A DNA stretch of 64,000 nt from Sphingobacteriaceae bacterium UBA2059 (GTDB taxonomy: Bacteria > Bacteroidota > Bacteroidia > Sphingobacteriales > Sphingobacteriaceae), in assembly GCA_002332615.1 (NCBI GenBank), contig DDAL01000004.1, positions 42,312 through 106,311 on the forward strand. The letters are read 5' to 3'. Below are positions 1-8,138 of the stretch, one piece after another. A program made the translations under genes and the position numbers. Every line of letters starts with the position of its first letter. The stretch's first letter is position 1. The notes beneath the pieces were generated by a model that was given only the letters and a program-made list of their open reading frames with translations, had not been told where the DNA came from and did not search any database.

Positions 1-1655
1 GAATGCTTGATAAATTTACAGCTTCTGTGTCCAAGGCTTTAACCTGGTCTCTGGGCCATAAGAAAACCGTTCTCGGAGCAACGCTTGTGCTGTTCCTTTC
101 TTCATTTTTCCTTATAGGTGGTGGATTTATCGGAACAGAGTTCTTCCCTCAAAGTGACAGGGGTGAGTTTATTGTTCAGATGGAACTTCCGAAAGATGCT
201 TCAATTGAACAGACAAACCTGCTTACCGGAAAGGCTGAAAGTATACTGAGCGGTAAAAAAGAAGTTAAGAGACTGATTACTACTGTGGGGCAGACAAGTG
301 AAGGGCTTGGCTCTATGCTGTCGCCTACAAACAAGTCTGAAATTACGGTTCACCTGGTGGATAAAAAAGAACGGAATGAGGGGTCGAACGTGTATGCCGC
401 GCGTGTAAAGAAAGAGCTTTCAGAAAACCTTCCGGGCGTGATTATACGTACCTCTCCAATTAGTATACTCGGAACAGCGCAGCGTGCGCCGATTGAGGTA
501 ATTGTAAAGGGACCTGACATTGATAAGGCTATGGAGTTTGCCGAAGTTGTGAAAGGGAAACTGGAAAAGGTTGAAGGAACGACAGGTATTAAGTTTTCTG
601 TTGAGGGTGGTAACCCGGAAGTTAAGGTGCAGGTGGACCGGGATAAAATGTCTGCCCTGGGCCTTAACCTTCAAACGGTGGGTGCAACCATGCAAACGGC
701 TTTCAATGGAAATACCAAAGGCAAGTTTAGGCAGGGCGAAAATGAGTATGACATCAATATACGACTGAGCAATTTTAACCGCCAGAACATCAACGACGTT
801 AAAAACTTAATTTTTACTAATACCCGCGGTGAAGAGGTAAGACTGGATCAGTTTGCAAGTGTTACCGAAAGTACCGGTCCTAGCCAGCTGGAAAGACAGG
901 ATAAAAGTACTAAGGTCTCTGTTCAGGCTCAGGTTGTTGGTCGCCCGTCCGGTAGTGTGTTTGCGGAACTTGACAAGCAGATTGTCGATGCTCCAAAACC
1001 TGCCGGGGTTAGTTATGTATTTGGTGGTGATATGGAAAACCAGTCTGAAGGGTTTGGCACGCTGGGTACAGCCTTACTGATGTCGCTTATATTGGTTTAT
1101 CTGATTATGGTGGCTTTGTATGACAATTATGTACACCCCTTTGTGGTGATGTTTTCGATACCGCTTTCTGTTATCGGAGCTTTGCTGGCCCTGGCGCTGA
1201 CAAACAATTCGCTCAGTTTATTTACCATACTGGGGCTTATTATGCTTATCGGTCTGGTAGCGAAGAATGCGATTATTCTGGTTGACTTCACCAATCAGCA
1301 AAGGGCCTTGGGCAAATCTACCAGGGATGCGTTAATGCTGGCTAATCATGCGCGTTTGCGTCCAATCCTGATGACTACTATTGCAATGGTGATCGGTATG
1401 CTTCCTATTGCTCTTGCATCAGGAGCGGGTGCTGAATGGAAGAACGGCCTTGCTTGGGTAATTATAGGCGGATTAATAAGTTCCCTGTTCCTGACACTCG
1501 TTATTGTGCCTGTAATCTACGAATCGTTTGATAAGCTGATGACCCGCTTTGGCTTTAACAAGGAACACGAGGATATTGGAAAATTAATGGTGGCTCCCTA
1601 CAATCCTGCTCATGCTGTAGAAGAGTATGAAAAGGATCCAATGAAACATCACTAA
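1..1655 (+). CDS. RND efflux transporter, C-terminal half (5' end outside window)
   Basis: Inner-membrane proton-driven exporter of the AcrB/HAE1 type. The frame is open from base 1, so the gene starts upstream; about 550 residues are visible against roughly 1,050 for the family. Seen in order: a transmembrane helix near residues 20-42 (counted from the Met at base 3), the second periplasmic porter domain, then a helix cluster from about 350 to 515. The cluster contains GLVAKNAIILVDF, a family hallmark, and the ARLRPILMTT segment. The TolC-like and adaptor partners are expected upstream and are not visible. The substrate cannot be read from this part. A terminator follows the stop codon. Confidence 0.93.
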   Translation, partial: MLDKFTASVSKALTWSLGHKKTVLGATLVLFLSSFFLIGGGFIGTEFFPQSDRGEFIVQMELPKDASIEQTNLLTGKAESILSGKKEVKRLITTVGQTSEGLGSMLSPTNKSEITVHLVDKKERNEGSNVYAARVKKELSENLPGVIIRTSPISILGTAQRAPIEVIVKGPDIDKAMEFAEVVKGKLEKVEGTTGIKFSVEGGNPEVKVQVDRDKMSALGLNLQTVGATMQTAFNGNTKGKFRQGENEYDINIRLSNFNRQNINDVKNLIFTNTRGEEVRLDQFASVTESTGPSQLERQDKSTKVSVQAQVVGRPSGSVFAELDKQIVDAPKPAGVSYVFGGDMENQSEGFGTLGTALLMSLILVYLIMVALYDNYVHPFVVMFSIPLSVIGALLALALTNNSLSLFTILGLIMLIGLVAKNAIILVDFTNQQRALGKSTRDALMLANHARLRPILMTTIAMVIGMLPIALASGAGAEWKNGLAWVIIGGLISSLFLTLVIVPVIYESFDKLMTRFGFNKEHEDIGKLMVAPYNPAHAVEEYEKDPMKHH

Positions 1656-1680
1656 GGTTTTTTAGTATAGCGCAAACCAG

Positions 1681-1715
1681 AAAGCGACTTCCTTTACAGG
1701 ATAGTCGCTTTTTTT
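1681..1715 (+). terminator. Rho-independent terminator after the RND gene
   Basis: AAAGCGACT (1681-1689) pairs with AGTCGCTTT (1703-1711) around a 13-nt loop and runs into a T tract. It lies 26 bp after the RND stop codon and should end that operon. Confidence 0.8.
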
Positions 1716-2012
1716 GTTGGATGATATCCATGCCGGAGTCTGCGCAGATGAGGTGTTTTACAAGAGTGAGGAATAACTAATTAACCGGCCGACTGGCTGA
1801 CGGATAAAGCTTACCGGCCTGGTGAAGAACAGCTTTTAACATTGCCGATCATAAAGAATAGAAAGTTGGTTTAAGATAGGTATTTTGAAAAGGAACAAAG
1901 TTAATGATACGGCTGCCTAAAAGCAGAAAAGGCATACTTTACGTCGGGAAGCGCGCTGTGTTCTCTTAAAGGCTTTTAATAGTTGTGGTAGCTGAATGAA
2001 GATTAATTAATG
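1716..2012. other. Gene-free spacer
   Basis: About 300 bp between the RND terminator and the hairpin that ends the opposing operon. Both strands are broken by stops in all frames and I recognise no protein, RNA or repeat. Confidence 0.5.
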
Positions 2013-2040
2013 CAAAGAGGCAGCTTTCGCTGCCTCTTTG
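2013..2040 (-). terminator. Strong hairpin ending the TonB-receptor operon
   Basis: CAAAGAGGCAGC (2013-2024) and GCTGCCTCTTTG (2029-2040) form a perfect 12-bp stem with a 4-nt TTTC loop. It starts 4 nt beyond the stop of the small minus-strand gene. The downstream tract on the minus strand is AT-rich but not a pure T run. Confidence 0.65.
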
Positions 2041-2044
2041 TGAC

Positions 2045-2206
2045 TTACCGCCTTAATTTCAACACTTTAATGGCTTTTTTGATCTCCGCTATTTTTCTAA
2101 ACAGCTCAGAGGCGGCAGTCATGTCTTTGCGCATCAGATCTCGATTGCGAATAAATTGCTCTATTGATCTGCGCTCATTTTCTAATGTGTTAATTGCATG
2201 TTCCAT
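2045..2206 (-). CDS. Small charged helical protein, 53 aa, function unknown
   Basis: ATG at 2206, TAA at 2045, 53 residues. The product begins MEHAINTLENERRSIEQFI and ends KIAEIKKAIKVLKLRR. It is rich in E, K, R, I and L with heptad-like spacing, so a short coiled coil is likely. It begins 18 bp after the TonB receptor stop on the same strand and is followed at once by a strong hairpin, which fits the last gene of that operon. The plus-strand frame through the same bases gives a less protein-like sequence. I recognise no domain. Its position suggests a link to the metal-uptake locus, but that is inference. Confidence 0.6.
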   Translation of the reverse strand: MEHAINTLENERRSIEQFIRNRDLMRKDMTAASELFRKIAEIKKAIKVLKLRR

Positions 2207-2224
2207 AGGCCAGTAATTTAAATT

Positions 2225-4507
2225 TTACATAAGCCCGAACTTAACACCCAGGAAGAAGGTCCTGGGACGTGCAGGGCCATAGATATAGTTACTATCGCGA
2301 TTCTTACCTATATCGAAGTCGTTTTGATACTGATTGAACATATTTTGTACGCCAAGGCTTAACTGAAGATCCTGCTTGAGGTCTTTGAGTGTAAAACGAT
2401 AAGACAGCTTTAGGTGGTTTTCAAAATAAGTAGATGTCTTTTTTAGTTCATCATCCTCTACTCCGGGAGCTCCAGCTAAGTGCGGTACTTCCATTGGGCC
2501 TGTAAGCACTCCCGACAGGGTGGCGTTAAAGCGCCTTTGAGGCAGGAAGCTTAAGGTATAGTAACCATATACATCGGGCGTGCGCAGGAACTTATGGCTG
2601 GAAGGCTGCTCCTCGGACCATAGTACGGCTTCGCTGAAACGGGAATTTTGAACTGTTACTCCGCTCTCCAGCTGGACAAGCTGCATATAGTTGGCACGTG
2701 CTTCAAAAGTGAGTCCTTTTACGGTTGCCTGGCCTCCGTTTTTACGAAGGTATTGCATATTTCCGTTCTTATCCTCGCCTATGTCTTCAAGGATAAAGGC
2801 ATCATGTAAACGGGTATGGAAGCCATCAAAGGTAAAGCCATAGATGAAATCTTCGCTGGCGCGGTTAAAATCAACCGACGCATTAAAGCTGTCGGACGTC
2901 TCCTGCTTAAGTGCTTCGTCTACGCGGATGAGCGATACGCCACCGCCGGCAAAAGCAATGTGCATGTCTGTTTCCAGTGCCTGAGGCGCTTTGAAGCCGC
3001 GGGCATACGATGCCCGTAACTGCATTTCGGGAGTAAGCTTATAAAGGGTGCTGAGGCGTGGAGTAAAGGCAAGATCGTCTACCCGATTGGACTTGTTGAG
3101 CCTTAAACCGGATAGCAGAGTGAATTTATCTGTAATTTCCCAGTCGCTTTGTAAAAACACGCCCGCCAGGTTTACGCCCTGATCTATAAGATAGTCGTAG
3201 GCCTCAATTTCATCAAAGGTATACTCATACTGATTTTCGACGCCTGCGGTAAGAACGTTTTTGCCGCCTAAAAAGTTACTTGCCGTATAATTATATTGTA
3301 TACCACCCTGCAGGGTATAATCTTTAGTTTTACCCCATCCATCCTGCTGGTCTGTACCGGTATAGTGATTTCGCTTGGTGGTTTGCCCAGAACCGTATAT
3401 GCTTATAGAGCTCTTTTTGTTCCTAAACAGATGATCGTAGTTAACTCCTCCGACAAGTATGTTGTGCAGGCGATATTCAGATTGATCTGCCTTATCGGGC
3501 TGGTCGCTGATCTTATTTCCTCCGCGTCTTTCTTCATATATGCTCCAGCCATTGATTTCAAGTTTGTTGTAAGGATCAAACTGGAGGAAACTGTTAAAGC
3601 CGAATGAATTGGTACGAAGCAATGGCATTTCGGAAAAGCCATCGCCGTTGGCGTCATAATCCTGACGGTCGCGTCTTGAGGCGAAAAAAGAAAGGCCTGC
3701 GTTCTGATTATCATTTACGACGTTAAGATTAGCATTTAAAAAGTTATCAGATCGTTTGCCGTCAATAAGTGATGTATTGTTGGAAAGCGTAAAAGAGCTG
3801 CTTCGCGGCTGCTTTGTAATGATATTAACCGTGCCTGCAATTGCAGAGGAACCATAGAGCACGGATCCGCCTCCGCGTATAACCTCTACCCTGTCTATCA
3901 TATTAGCGGGAATTTGTTCGAGCCCGTATAAGCTCATAAGAGAGCTGAAAACAGGACGACTGTTTACGAGCATTTGAGAGTATGCTCCGCCCATACCGTT
4001 CATACGGAGCTGAGTATAATTACAGGTCTGGCAATCTGTTTCCATACGCAAACCGGGCTGGAAACACAAACCCTCTGAAAGGGTATTGGACTGGGTAATG
4101 TTAAACGTTTTGCTGTCCAGTATGTTAACTGCCACCGGACTCGAAAGTCTGCGGCGGGCTGTACGTGTACCAGTAACAACCACGGCATCTAGCGTATTGT
4201 CTGCCGAAGTCAGTTCAAAGTCAGCGATGGTCGTATCGCCGGCTGCAATATTAACTGTGAAGAGCCTTGGTGAAAAGCCTACACCACTGACTTTAAGCTT
4301 ATGAGTACCGGCATTCAAACTGTTGAGCATATATACACCGGTGCTATCGGTTAAAACACCTGCATTTAATCGTGGAATGCTTACTCCTATATAGCTTAGA
4401 GACCGTCCCTGAGAAGTGATTGTTCCTTTGATACTCCAGGTTTGGCTATAAGCGCTAAGGGATGTAAAAACTGCAAGCGAGCATGTAAGTAAAGTTTTTA
4501 AATTCAC
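2225..4507 (-). CDS. TonB-dependent outer-membrane receptor with carboxypeptidase-like N-terminal domain
   Basis: Outer-membrane barrel for TonB-powered uptake, probably of a metal complex. Order of parts: signal peptide 1-22 (cut after AYSQ), CarboxypepD_reg-like domain about 24-105, the DAVVVTGTRTARRR stretch near 107-120, plug domain to about 235, then a barrel ending in FFLGVKFGLM. The plug has three cysteines, C148, C159 and C162 (CQTC), in a conserved-looking segment. At 760 residues it is normal length. The start is GTG at 4507: an in-frame TAA lies 7-9 nt upstream and the signal peptide needs this start. It is divergent from a DtxR-type regulator with a DtxR-like box between them, so metal-dependent repression is likely. 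The ligand (Mn, Fe or haem) is not decided by the sequence. Confidence 0.9.
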   Translation of the reverse strand: MNLKTLLTCSLAVFTSLSAYSQTWSIKGTITSQGRSLSYIGVSIPRLNAGVLTDSTGVYMLNSLNAGTHKLKVSGVGFSPRLFTVNIAAGDTTIADFELTSADNTLDAVVVTGTRTARRRLSSPVAVNILDSKTFNITQSNTLSEGLCFQPGLRMETDCQTCNYTQLRMNGMGGAYSQMLVNSRPVFSSLMSLYGLEQIPANMIDRVEVIRGGGSVLYGSSAIAGTVNIITKQPRSSSFTLSNNTSLIDGKRSDNFLNANLNVVNDNQNAGLSFFASRRDRQDYDANGDGFSEMPLLRTNSFGFNSFLQFDPYNKLEINGWSIYEERRGGNKISDQPDKADQSEYRLHNILVGGVNYDHLFRNKKSSISIYGSGQTTKRNHYTGTDQQDGWGKTKDYTLQGGIQYNYTASNFLGGKNVLTAGVENQYEYTFDEIEAYDYLIDQGVNLAGVFLQSDWEITDKFTLLSGLRLNKSNRVDDLAFTPRLSTLYKLTPEMQLRASYARGFKAPQALETDMHIAFAGGGVSLIRVDEALKQETSDSFNASVDFNRASEDFIYGFTFDGFHTRLHDAFILEDIGEDKNGNMQYLRKNGGQATVKGLTFEARANYMQLVQLESGVTVQNSRFSEAVLWSEEQPSSHKFLRTPDVYGYYTLSFLPQRRFNATLSGVLTGPMEVPHLAGAPGVEDDELKKTSTYFENHLKLSYRFTLKDLKQDLQLSLGVQNMFNQYQNDFDIGKNRDSNYIYGPARPRTFFLGVKFGLM

Positions 4508-4539
4508 CTTTTTTTAAATACCAATTATTTTAATAAAGG

Positions 4540-4571
4540 CAAAGGTAAAACTTTTAGTTTCACAATTCAAA
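4540..4571 (-). promoter_or_regulatory. Bacteroidota-type promoter of the TonB receptor
   Basis: On the minus strand TTTG (4571-4568), a 20-nt spacer and TACCTTTG (4547-4540) match the phylum consensus TTTG / TAnnTTTG. Transcription should begin near 4533, about 25 nt before the GTG start. The spacer holds a small inverted repeat, AAACT-TTT-AGTTT (4549-4561). Confidence 0.7.
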
Positions 4572-4577
4572 TAATAT

Positions 4578-4597
4578 AAATTAGACAAGGCTAATTT
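4578..4597. promoter_or_regulatory. DtxR-family operator candidate
   Basis: AAATTAG-N6-CTAATTT is a perfect 7+7 inverted repeat. Its core, TTAG-N6-CTAA, has the spacing of classical DtxR/IdeR boxes (TTAGGTTAGCCTAA). It sits 6 bp upstream of the receptor's TTTG box and 20 bp upstream of the regulator's -7 box, so one site could control both divergent genes. Confidence 0.65.
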
Positions 4598-4617
4598 TTA
4601 TTGCATCATATAAGGGC

Positions 4618-4625
4618 TATATTTG
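4618..4625 (+). promoter_or_regulatory. -7 box of the DtxR-type regulator
   Basis: TATATTTG matches TAnnTTTG exactly and ends 6 nt before the chosen ATG (4632), implying a near-leaderless mRNA. No good TTTG box is seen at the usual distance; the DtxR-like palindrome occupies that region. Confidence 0.45.
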
Positions 4626-4631
4626 AATGTT

Positions 4632-5297
4632 ATGCTAAAGACCACATCTGAAGAGAATTATATTAAGACGATATACAATTTGAGCCGCAAAGGAGATGAT
4701 AAGATAAGTGTGACAGCGATAGCTGAATCGTTGGGTAACAACCCGGCTTCGGTAATTGATATGCTTAAAAAACTGACAGAAAAAGGCCTGATAGAATATG
4801 ATAAAAAACAGGGTGCACGTTTATCGGAAAATGGCTTAAGCGGGGCCTTGATGATTGTGAGACGACATAGACTGTGGGAGGTTTTTCTTCATGATAAGCT
4901 TGGCTTTAGCTGGGATGAGGTGCACGATATGGCTGAACAGCTGGAACATGTGCGAAATCCGGATCTGGCTGACCGCCTTGAGAAGTTTTTAGGATTTCCA
5001 AAGTATGACCCGCACGGTGATCCTATACCGCAAGCCGATGGGAAGGTGCCAACCGCGTCAACCTGTACATTGATTGACACGGAGATTAATCAAAACTGCA
5101 TGGTTACCGGCATTAAAGATACTTCGGCGGTTTTCTTGCAATACCTGGAACAGCTTAATATCACTATTGGCACGAAGCTGACTGTTAAGGAAAAAATAAG
5201 CTATGACAACTCCATGCGCATAGACATTAACAACGAAAAGGGGGCCTCTGTATCGAAAAAATTTGCAGAGAACATTCTCATTGAGCTTGCAAAGTAA
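4632..5297 (+). CDS. DtxR/MntR-family metal-dependent repressor
   Basis: Metal-sensing transcription factor, 221 residues from the ATG at 4632. A TTG lies 9 nt upstream in frame but inside the -7 box, so I reject it. Winged HTH about 20-65, dimer/metal domain about 70-135, FeoA/SH3-like domain from about 145. Candidate ligands are H79, E83, H98, E102, E105 and H106. DtxR has Cys102 where this protein has Glu, as in Mn-sensing MntR (E99/E102/H103). The N-terminal ligand (M10 in DtxR, D8 in MntR) aligns with N9. It is divergent from the TonB receptor and probably represses it and itself. Mn specificity is inference. Confidence 0.9.
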   Translation: MLKTTSEENYIKTIYNLSRKGDDKISVTAIAESLGNNPASVIDMLKKLTEKGLIEYDKKQGARLSENGLSGALMIVRRHRLWEVFLHDKLGFSWDEVHDMAEQLEHVRNPDLADRLEKFLGFPKYDPHGDPIPQADGKVPTASTCTLIDTEINQNCMVTGIKDTSAVFLQYLEQLNITIGTKLTVKEKISYDNSMRIDINNEKGASVSKKFAENILIELAK

Positions 5298-5340
5298 GCA
5301 AATCGTAAAGTTTTTGATAGACATGAATCCTGCTGCCAAA

Positions 5341-5382
5341 AAAAAGGCATTATTGTAATGTAGATACCACAGGTGCCTTTTT
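5341..5382 (+). terminator. Terminator after the regulator gene
   Basis: AAAAAGGCA (5341-5349) pairs with TGCCTTTTT (5374-5382) across a 24-nt loop. It is the only stem between the regulator and the next gene. Confidence 0.5.
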
Positions 5383-5408
5383 AACGTTTATAAAATTTAT
5401 TATCGCTT

Positions 5409-6533
5409 ATGAAAAAATTAATGATACTGGCACTTGCTGCCAGCCCGGGCATACTGCTGGCGCAGCAATCTGGCTATGTAGTGAACGGAAAAATTGGTAG
5501 CAGAGGTGCTCCTGCCAAGGCTTATCTTATCCACGGACAGACCATTGACTCAGCTGTTCTGCAGAACGGAGCTTTTACTTTCAAAGGTACCCTGACTGAG
5601 CCTTCTCCCGCTACTCTGGTACTTGACCATGATGGCAAGGGACTTGAGGCTTTGAAGCAGTCGGCAACTGCACCTGATATGGCTAATATTTTTTTAGAGC
5701 CGGGTACTGTTACCCTTAACTCTGCCACTACCGCCGCTGTCGCCAGTGTTAAGGGAGGACCTGTGAATACTGACAATGCTAAACTTAAGACCAGTCTTAA
5801 GTCGAATGCACAGGGCTTTGAGGCCTTCAATGCTTCCTACAAAGCTTCGACAGAAGCTCAAAGGAATTCGCCGGAATATATGAAACAAATGGAGGCAAAA
5901 TATCAGGCTTTGAATGCGGAAAGAAGTACCGTATTGAAGGGCTTTATCAGATCTAACCCTGACAGCTACTTAAGCCTTGTTTTGTTGAAAAGTTTGTTGC
6001 AGCCGGACATGAATCCTTCGGAAATCGAAAGCCTGATCAGTGGCCTTTCTCCGAAACTGCAAAAAAGCGAATCGCTGAAGCCTGTTATGCAGACCCTTGA
6101 AGCTGCTAAAAAAACGTCTGTTGGCACGCCGGCAATGGATTTCAGCCAGAATGATCAGAATGGCAAACCGGTAAAGCTGTCGGACTTTAAAGGAAAGTAT
6201 GTACTGCTGGATTTCTGGGCTTCCTGGTGCGGGCCTTGTAGGGACGAAAACCCGAACGTGGTGAAGGCTTTTAATAAATATAAGGCAAAAAACTTTACTG
6301 TTTTTGGCGTATCGCTTGATAAATCAAAAGATGCATGGCTTGCTGCTATTAAGAAGGATGAACTTAACCGGGCTCAGGTATCGGATTTGCAGGGATGGAA
6401 CAATGCTGTAGCTAAACAATACGGGATACGAAGCATTCCGCAAAACTTTTTGATTGACCCTCAAGGTAAAATTATCGCAAGCAATCTTCGCGGTGAAGAA
6501 CTGGACAGAAAACTCGCTGAATTGCTTAAGTAA
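5409..6533 (+). CDS. TlpA-family thioredoxin with DUF4369-like N-terminal domain
   Basis: Exported disulfide oxidoreductase of the Bacteroidota TlpA/ResA-like group. Signal peptide 1-19 (ILLAQQ), a DUF4369-like beta domain about 22-110, a helical linker 130-230, then an AhpC/TSA-thioredoxin fold 235-374. The active site is WCGPC with C274 and C277, and a cis-Pro region is seen at GIRSIPQNFLID. At 374 residues it has the usual length for this architecture. It is a single-gene unit between two terminators. The partner protein is unknown; such proteins usually act in the periplasm on cytochrome or envelope thiols. Confidence 0.9.
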   Translation: MKKLMILALAASPGILLAQQSGYVVNGKIGSRGAPAKAYLIHGQTIDSAVLQNGAFTFKGTLTEPSPATLVLDHDGKGLEALKQSATAPDMANIFLEPGTVTLNSATTAAVASVKGGPVNTDNAKLKTSLKSNAQGFEAFNASYKASTEAQRNSPEYMKQMEAKYQALNAERSTVLKGFIRSNPDSYLSLVLLKSLLQPDMNPSEIESLISGLSPKLQKSESLKPVMQTLEAAKKTSVGTPAMDFSQNDQNGKPVKLSDFKGKYVLLDFWASWCGPCRDENPNVVKAFNKYKAKNFTVFGVSLDKSKDAWLAAIKKDELNRAQVSDLQGWNNAVAKQYGIRSIPQNFLIDPQGKIIASNLRGEELDRKLAELLK

Positions 6534-6550
6534 AATACCTAATACCTAAT

Positions 6551-6590
6551 AAAAAAGGGCTGGCTGAACATTATCAGCCAACCCTTTTTA
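6551..6590. terminator. Bidirectional terminator between tlpA-like gene and purD
   Basis: AAAAAGGG plus TGGCTGA (6552-6567) pair with TCAGCCA plus CCCTTTTT (6574-6589), with one mismatch and a 6-nt loop. A and T tracts flank both sides, so it can serve both convergent genes. Confidence 0.85.
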
Positions 6591-6602
6591 GTTCCAACGT
6601 TT

Positions 6603-7880
6603 CTAATCCAGCATATCAGCACCAATATCGGTACGAAAATACCTTCCATCGTAATAGATCCGGCCGGCGTCGGCAATGGCCTGCTGAACAGCATCGAAAA
6701 GAGTATCCTGAAGGGAGGTTACTGCCAGGACACGCCCTCCGGAAGTAAGCACCTGCCCGTCTTCTACCCGCGTTCCCGCATGAAAGACAAGCGAATCTCT
6801 CACGTTTTCTATACCTGAAATCACTTTTCCGGGGATGTATTTCCCTGGATAGCCTCCAGAAGTAAGAACGACCGTGGCAGCAGCTTTTGAAGATATTCTA
6901 AGTTCCCTCTCTTTAAGGTTACCTTCAGCAACCCCCATCAACAATTCCACGAAGTCGCTTTCTATGCGCGCAAGTACACTTTGCGTCTCCGGATCGCCCA
7001 TACGCACATTGTATTCTATCACAAATGGTTCGCCGTTAACATTCATTAAGCCGATGAAAATAAATCCTTTATACCGTATCTGATCAATTCTCAAGCCACC
7101 TATAGTAGGTGTAACAATGGTATCTTCTACCTTTTTCATGAAATCTTCGTCGGCAAATGGCACGGGCGATACGGAGCCCATTCCTCCGGTATTAAGGCCG
7201 GTATCACCCTCTCCTATTCGTTTGTAATCTTTAGCAGAAGGAAGTATCTTATGACTGTTACCGTCGGTAAGTACGAAAACCGAAAGCTCGGTACCTTCCA
7301 GAAACTGCTCGACGACCACAGTACTGCCTGCCTGACCAAAACGATCTTCCTGAAGCATGCCGATCATACCCGCCTCCGCTTCTTCAAGTGTTTGGCAGAT
7401 TAGCACACCCTTGCCGGACGCAAGACCATCGGCCTTTAGAACAAGAGGAAGCGGGTGGCTTTGCAGATACGCAAGCCCTTCGCTAAGGGATACTTTAGAG
7501 AAAGATTGTGAGGCCGCTGTGGGAATATAATGTCTGCGCATAAAGGCTTTTGCAAACGTTTTGCTTCCCTCAAGCCGAGCGCCTTCTTCTCCGGGGCCAA
7601 TAACAGGAATTTCCCTGAGTTTTTCGTCTTTATCAAAATAGTTACTGATTCCGTTTACAAGGGGTTCTTCCGGGCCTACCAACACAAGGTGTATGTTGTT
7701 TTCGAGAACAAAACGTCCGACTGACTTAAAATCATTAAGGGACAGGCCGACATTTTCTCCGTAGGCACTTGTGCCGGCATTTCCGGGAGCAATAAAAAGA
7801 TGCTTGCAAAGGGGACTTTGAGATATCTTCCAGGCAAAGGCGCTTTCGCGGCCGCCAGATCCAAGTAATAGAATATTCAT
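6603..7880 (-). CDS. purD: Phosphoribosylamine-glycine ligase
   Basis: GAR synthetase, second step of purine synthesis: phosphoribosylamine + glycine + ATP to GAR. The product of 425 residues has the N-terminal NILLLGSGGRESAFAWKI motif, the GPEEPLVNGI segment and an ATP-grasp core (VLKADGLASGKGVLI, NTGGMGSVSPVP, VIEYNVRMGDPETQ). The start is the ATG at 7880; an upstream in-frame extension would precede the conserved first strand and overlap the -7 box. It is monocistronic here, apart from purQ at 53.4 kb. A TATATTTG box ends 4 nt before the ATG. Confidence 0.97.
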   Translation of the reverse strand: MNILLLGSGGRESAFAWKISQSPLCKHLFIAPGNAGTSAYGENVGLSLNDFKSVGRFVLENNIHLVLVGPEEPLVNGISNYFDKDEKLREIPVIGPGEEGARLEGSKTFAKAFMRRHYIPTAASQSFSKVSLSEGLAYLQSHPLPLVLKADGLASGKGVLICQTLEEAEAGMIGMLQEDRFGQAGSTVVVEQFLEGTELSVFVLTDGNSHKILPSAKDYKRIGEGDTGLNTGGMGSVSPVPFADEDFMKKVEDTIVTPTIGGLRIDQIRYKGFIFIGLMNVNGEPFVIEYNVRMGDPETQSVLARIESDFVELLMGVAEGNLKERELRISSKAAATVVLTSGGYPGKYIPGKVISGIENVRDSLVFHAGTRVEDGQVLTSGGRVLAVTSLQDTLFDAVQQAIADAGRIYYDGRYFRTDIGADMLD

Positions 7881-7884
7881 ACGA

Positions 7885-7892
7885 CAAATATA
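7885..7892 (-). promoter_or_regulatory. -7 box of purD, leaderless type
   Basis: On the minus strand TATATTTG (7892-7885) is a perfect TAnnTTTG and is followed by only TCGT before the ATG. No clear TTTG box lies 19-21 nt upstream. Confidence 0.45.
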
Positions 7893-8138
7893 GCTAATGA
7901 CAACATCAATGTATTTGCTTAAACACCTGGACATTACTTAAGTTCTGCATGAGACGGTAAGTAAGGCTTTTTTGCCAGGTCTGCCGGCAAACATCTGATT
8001 AAGGACTTCATTTGCTTTTGTTAAAAACACCTAAAAATTATTATAATCCTCTCAAATTAGTTACTTTCGTTGCCTGTTGTGTCAATTTGTCAATGGCGCA
8101 ATTGTTGCTTATTATATAGCTCCATATTAAAATAAAAC

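Noticed and set aside
2010..2216. Plus-strand 68-codon frame over the small minus-strand gene
   Set aside because: It starts in the terminator hairpin, and the minus-strand reading is far more protein-like and fits the operon.
4623..4631. TTG start three codons upstream for the DtxR-type gene
   Set aside because: It lies within the TATATTTG promoter box; family alignment begins at the ATG at 4632.
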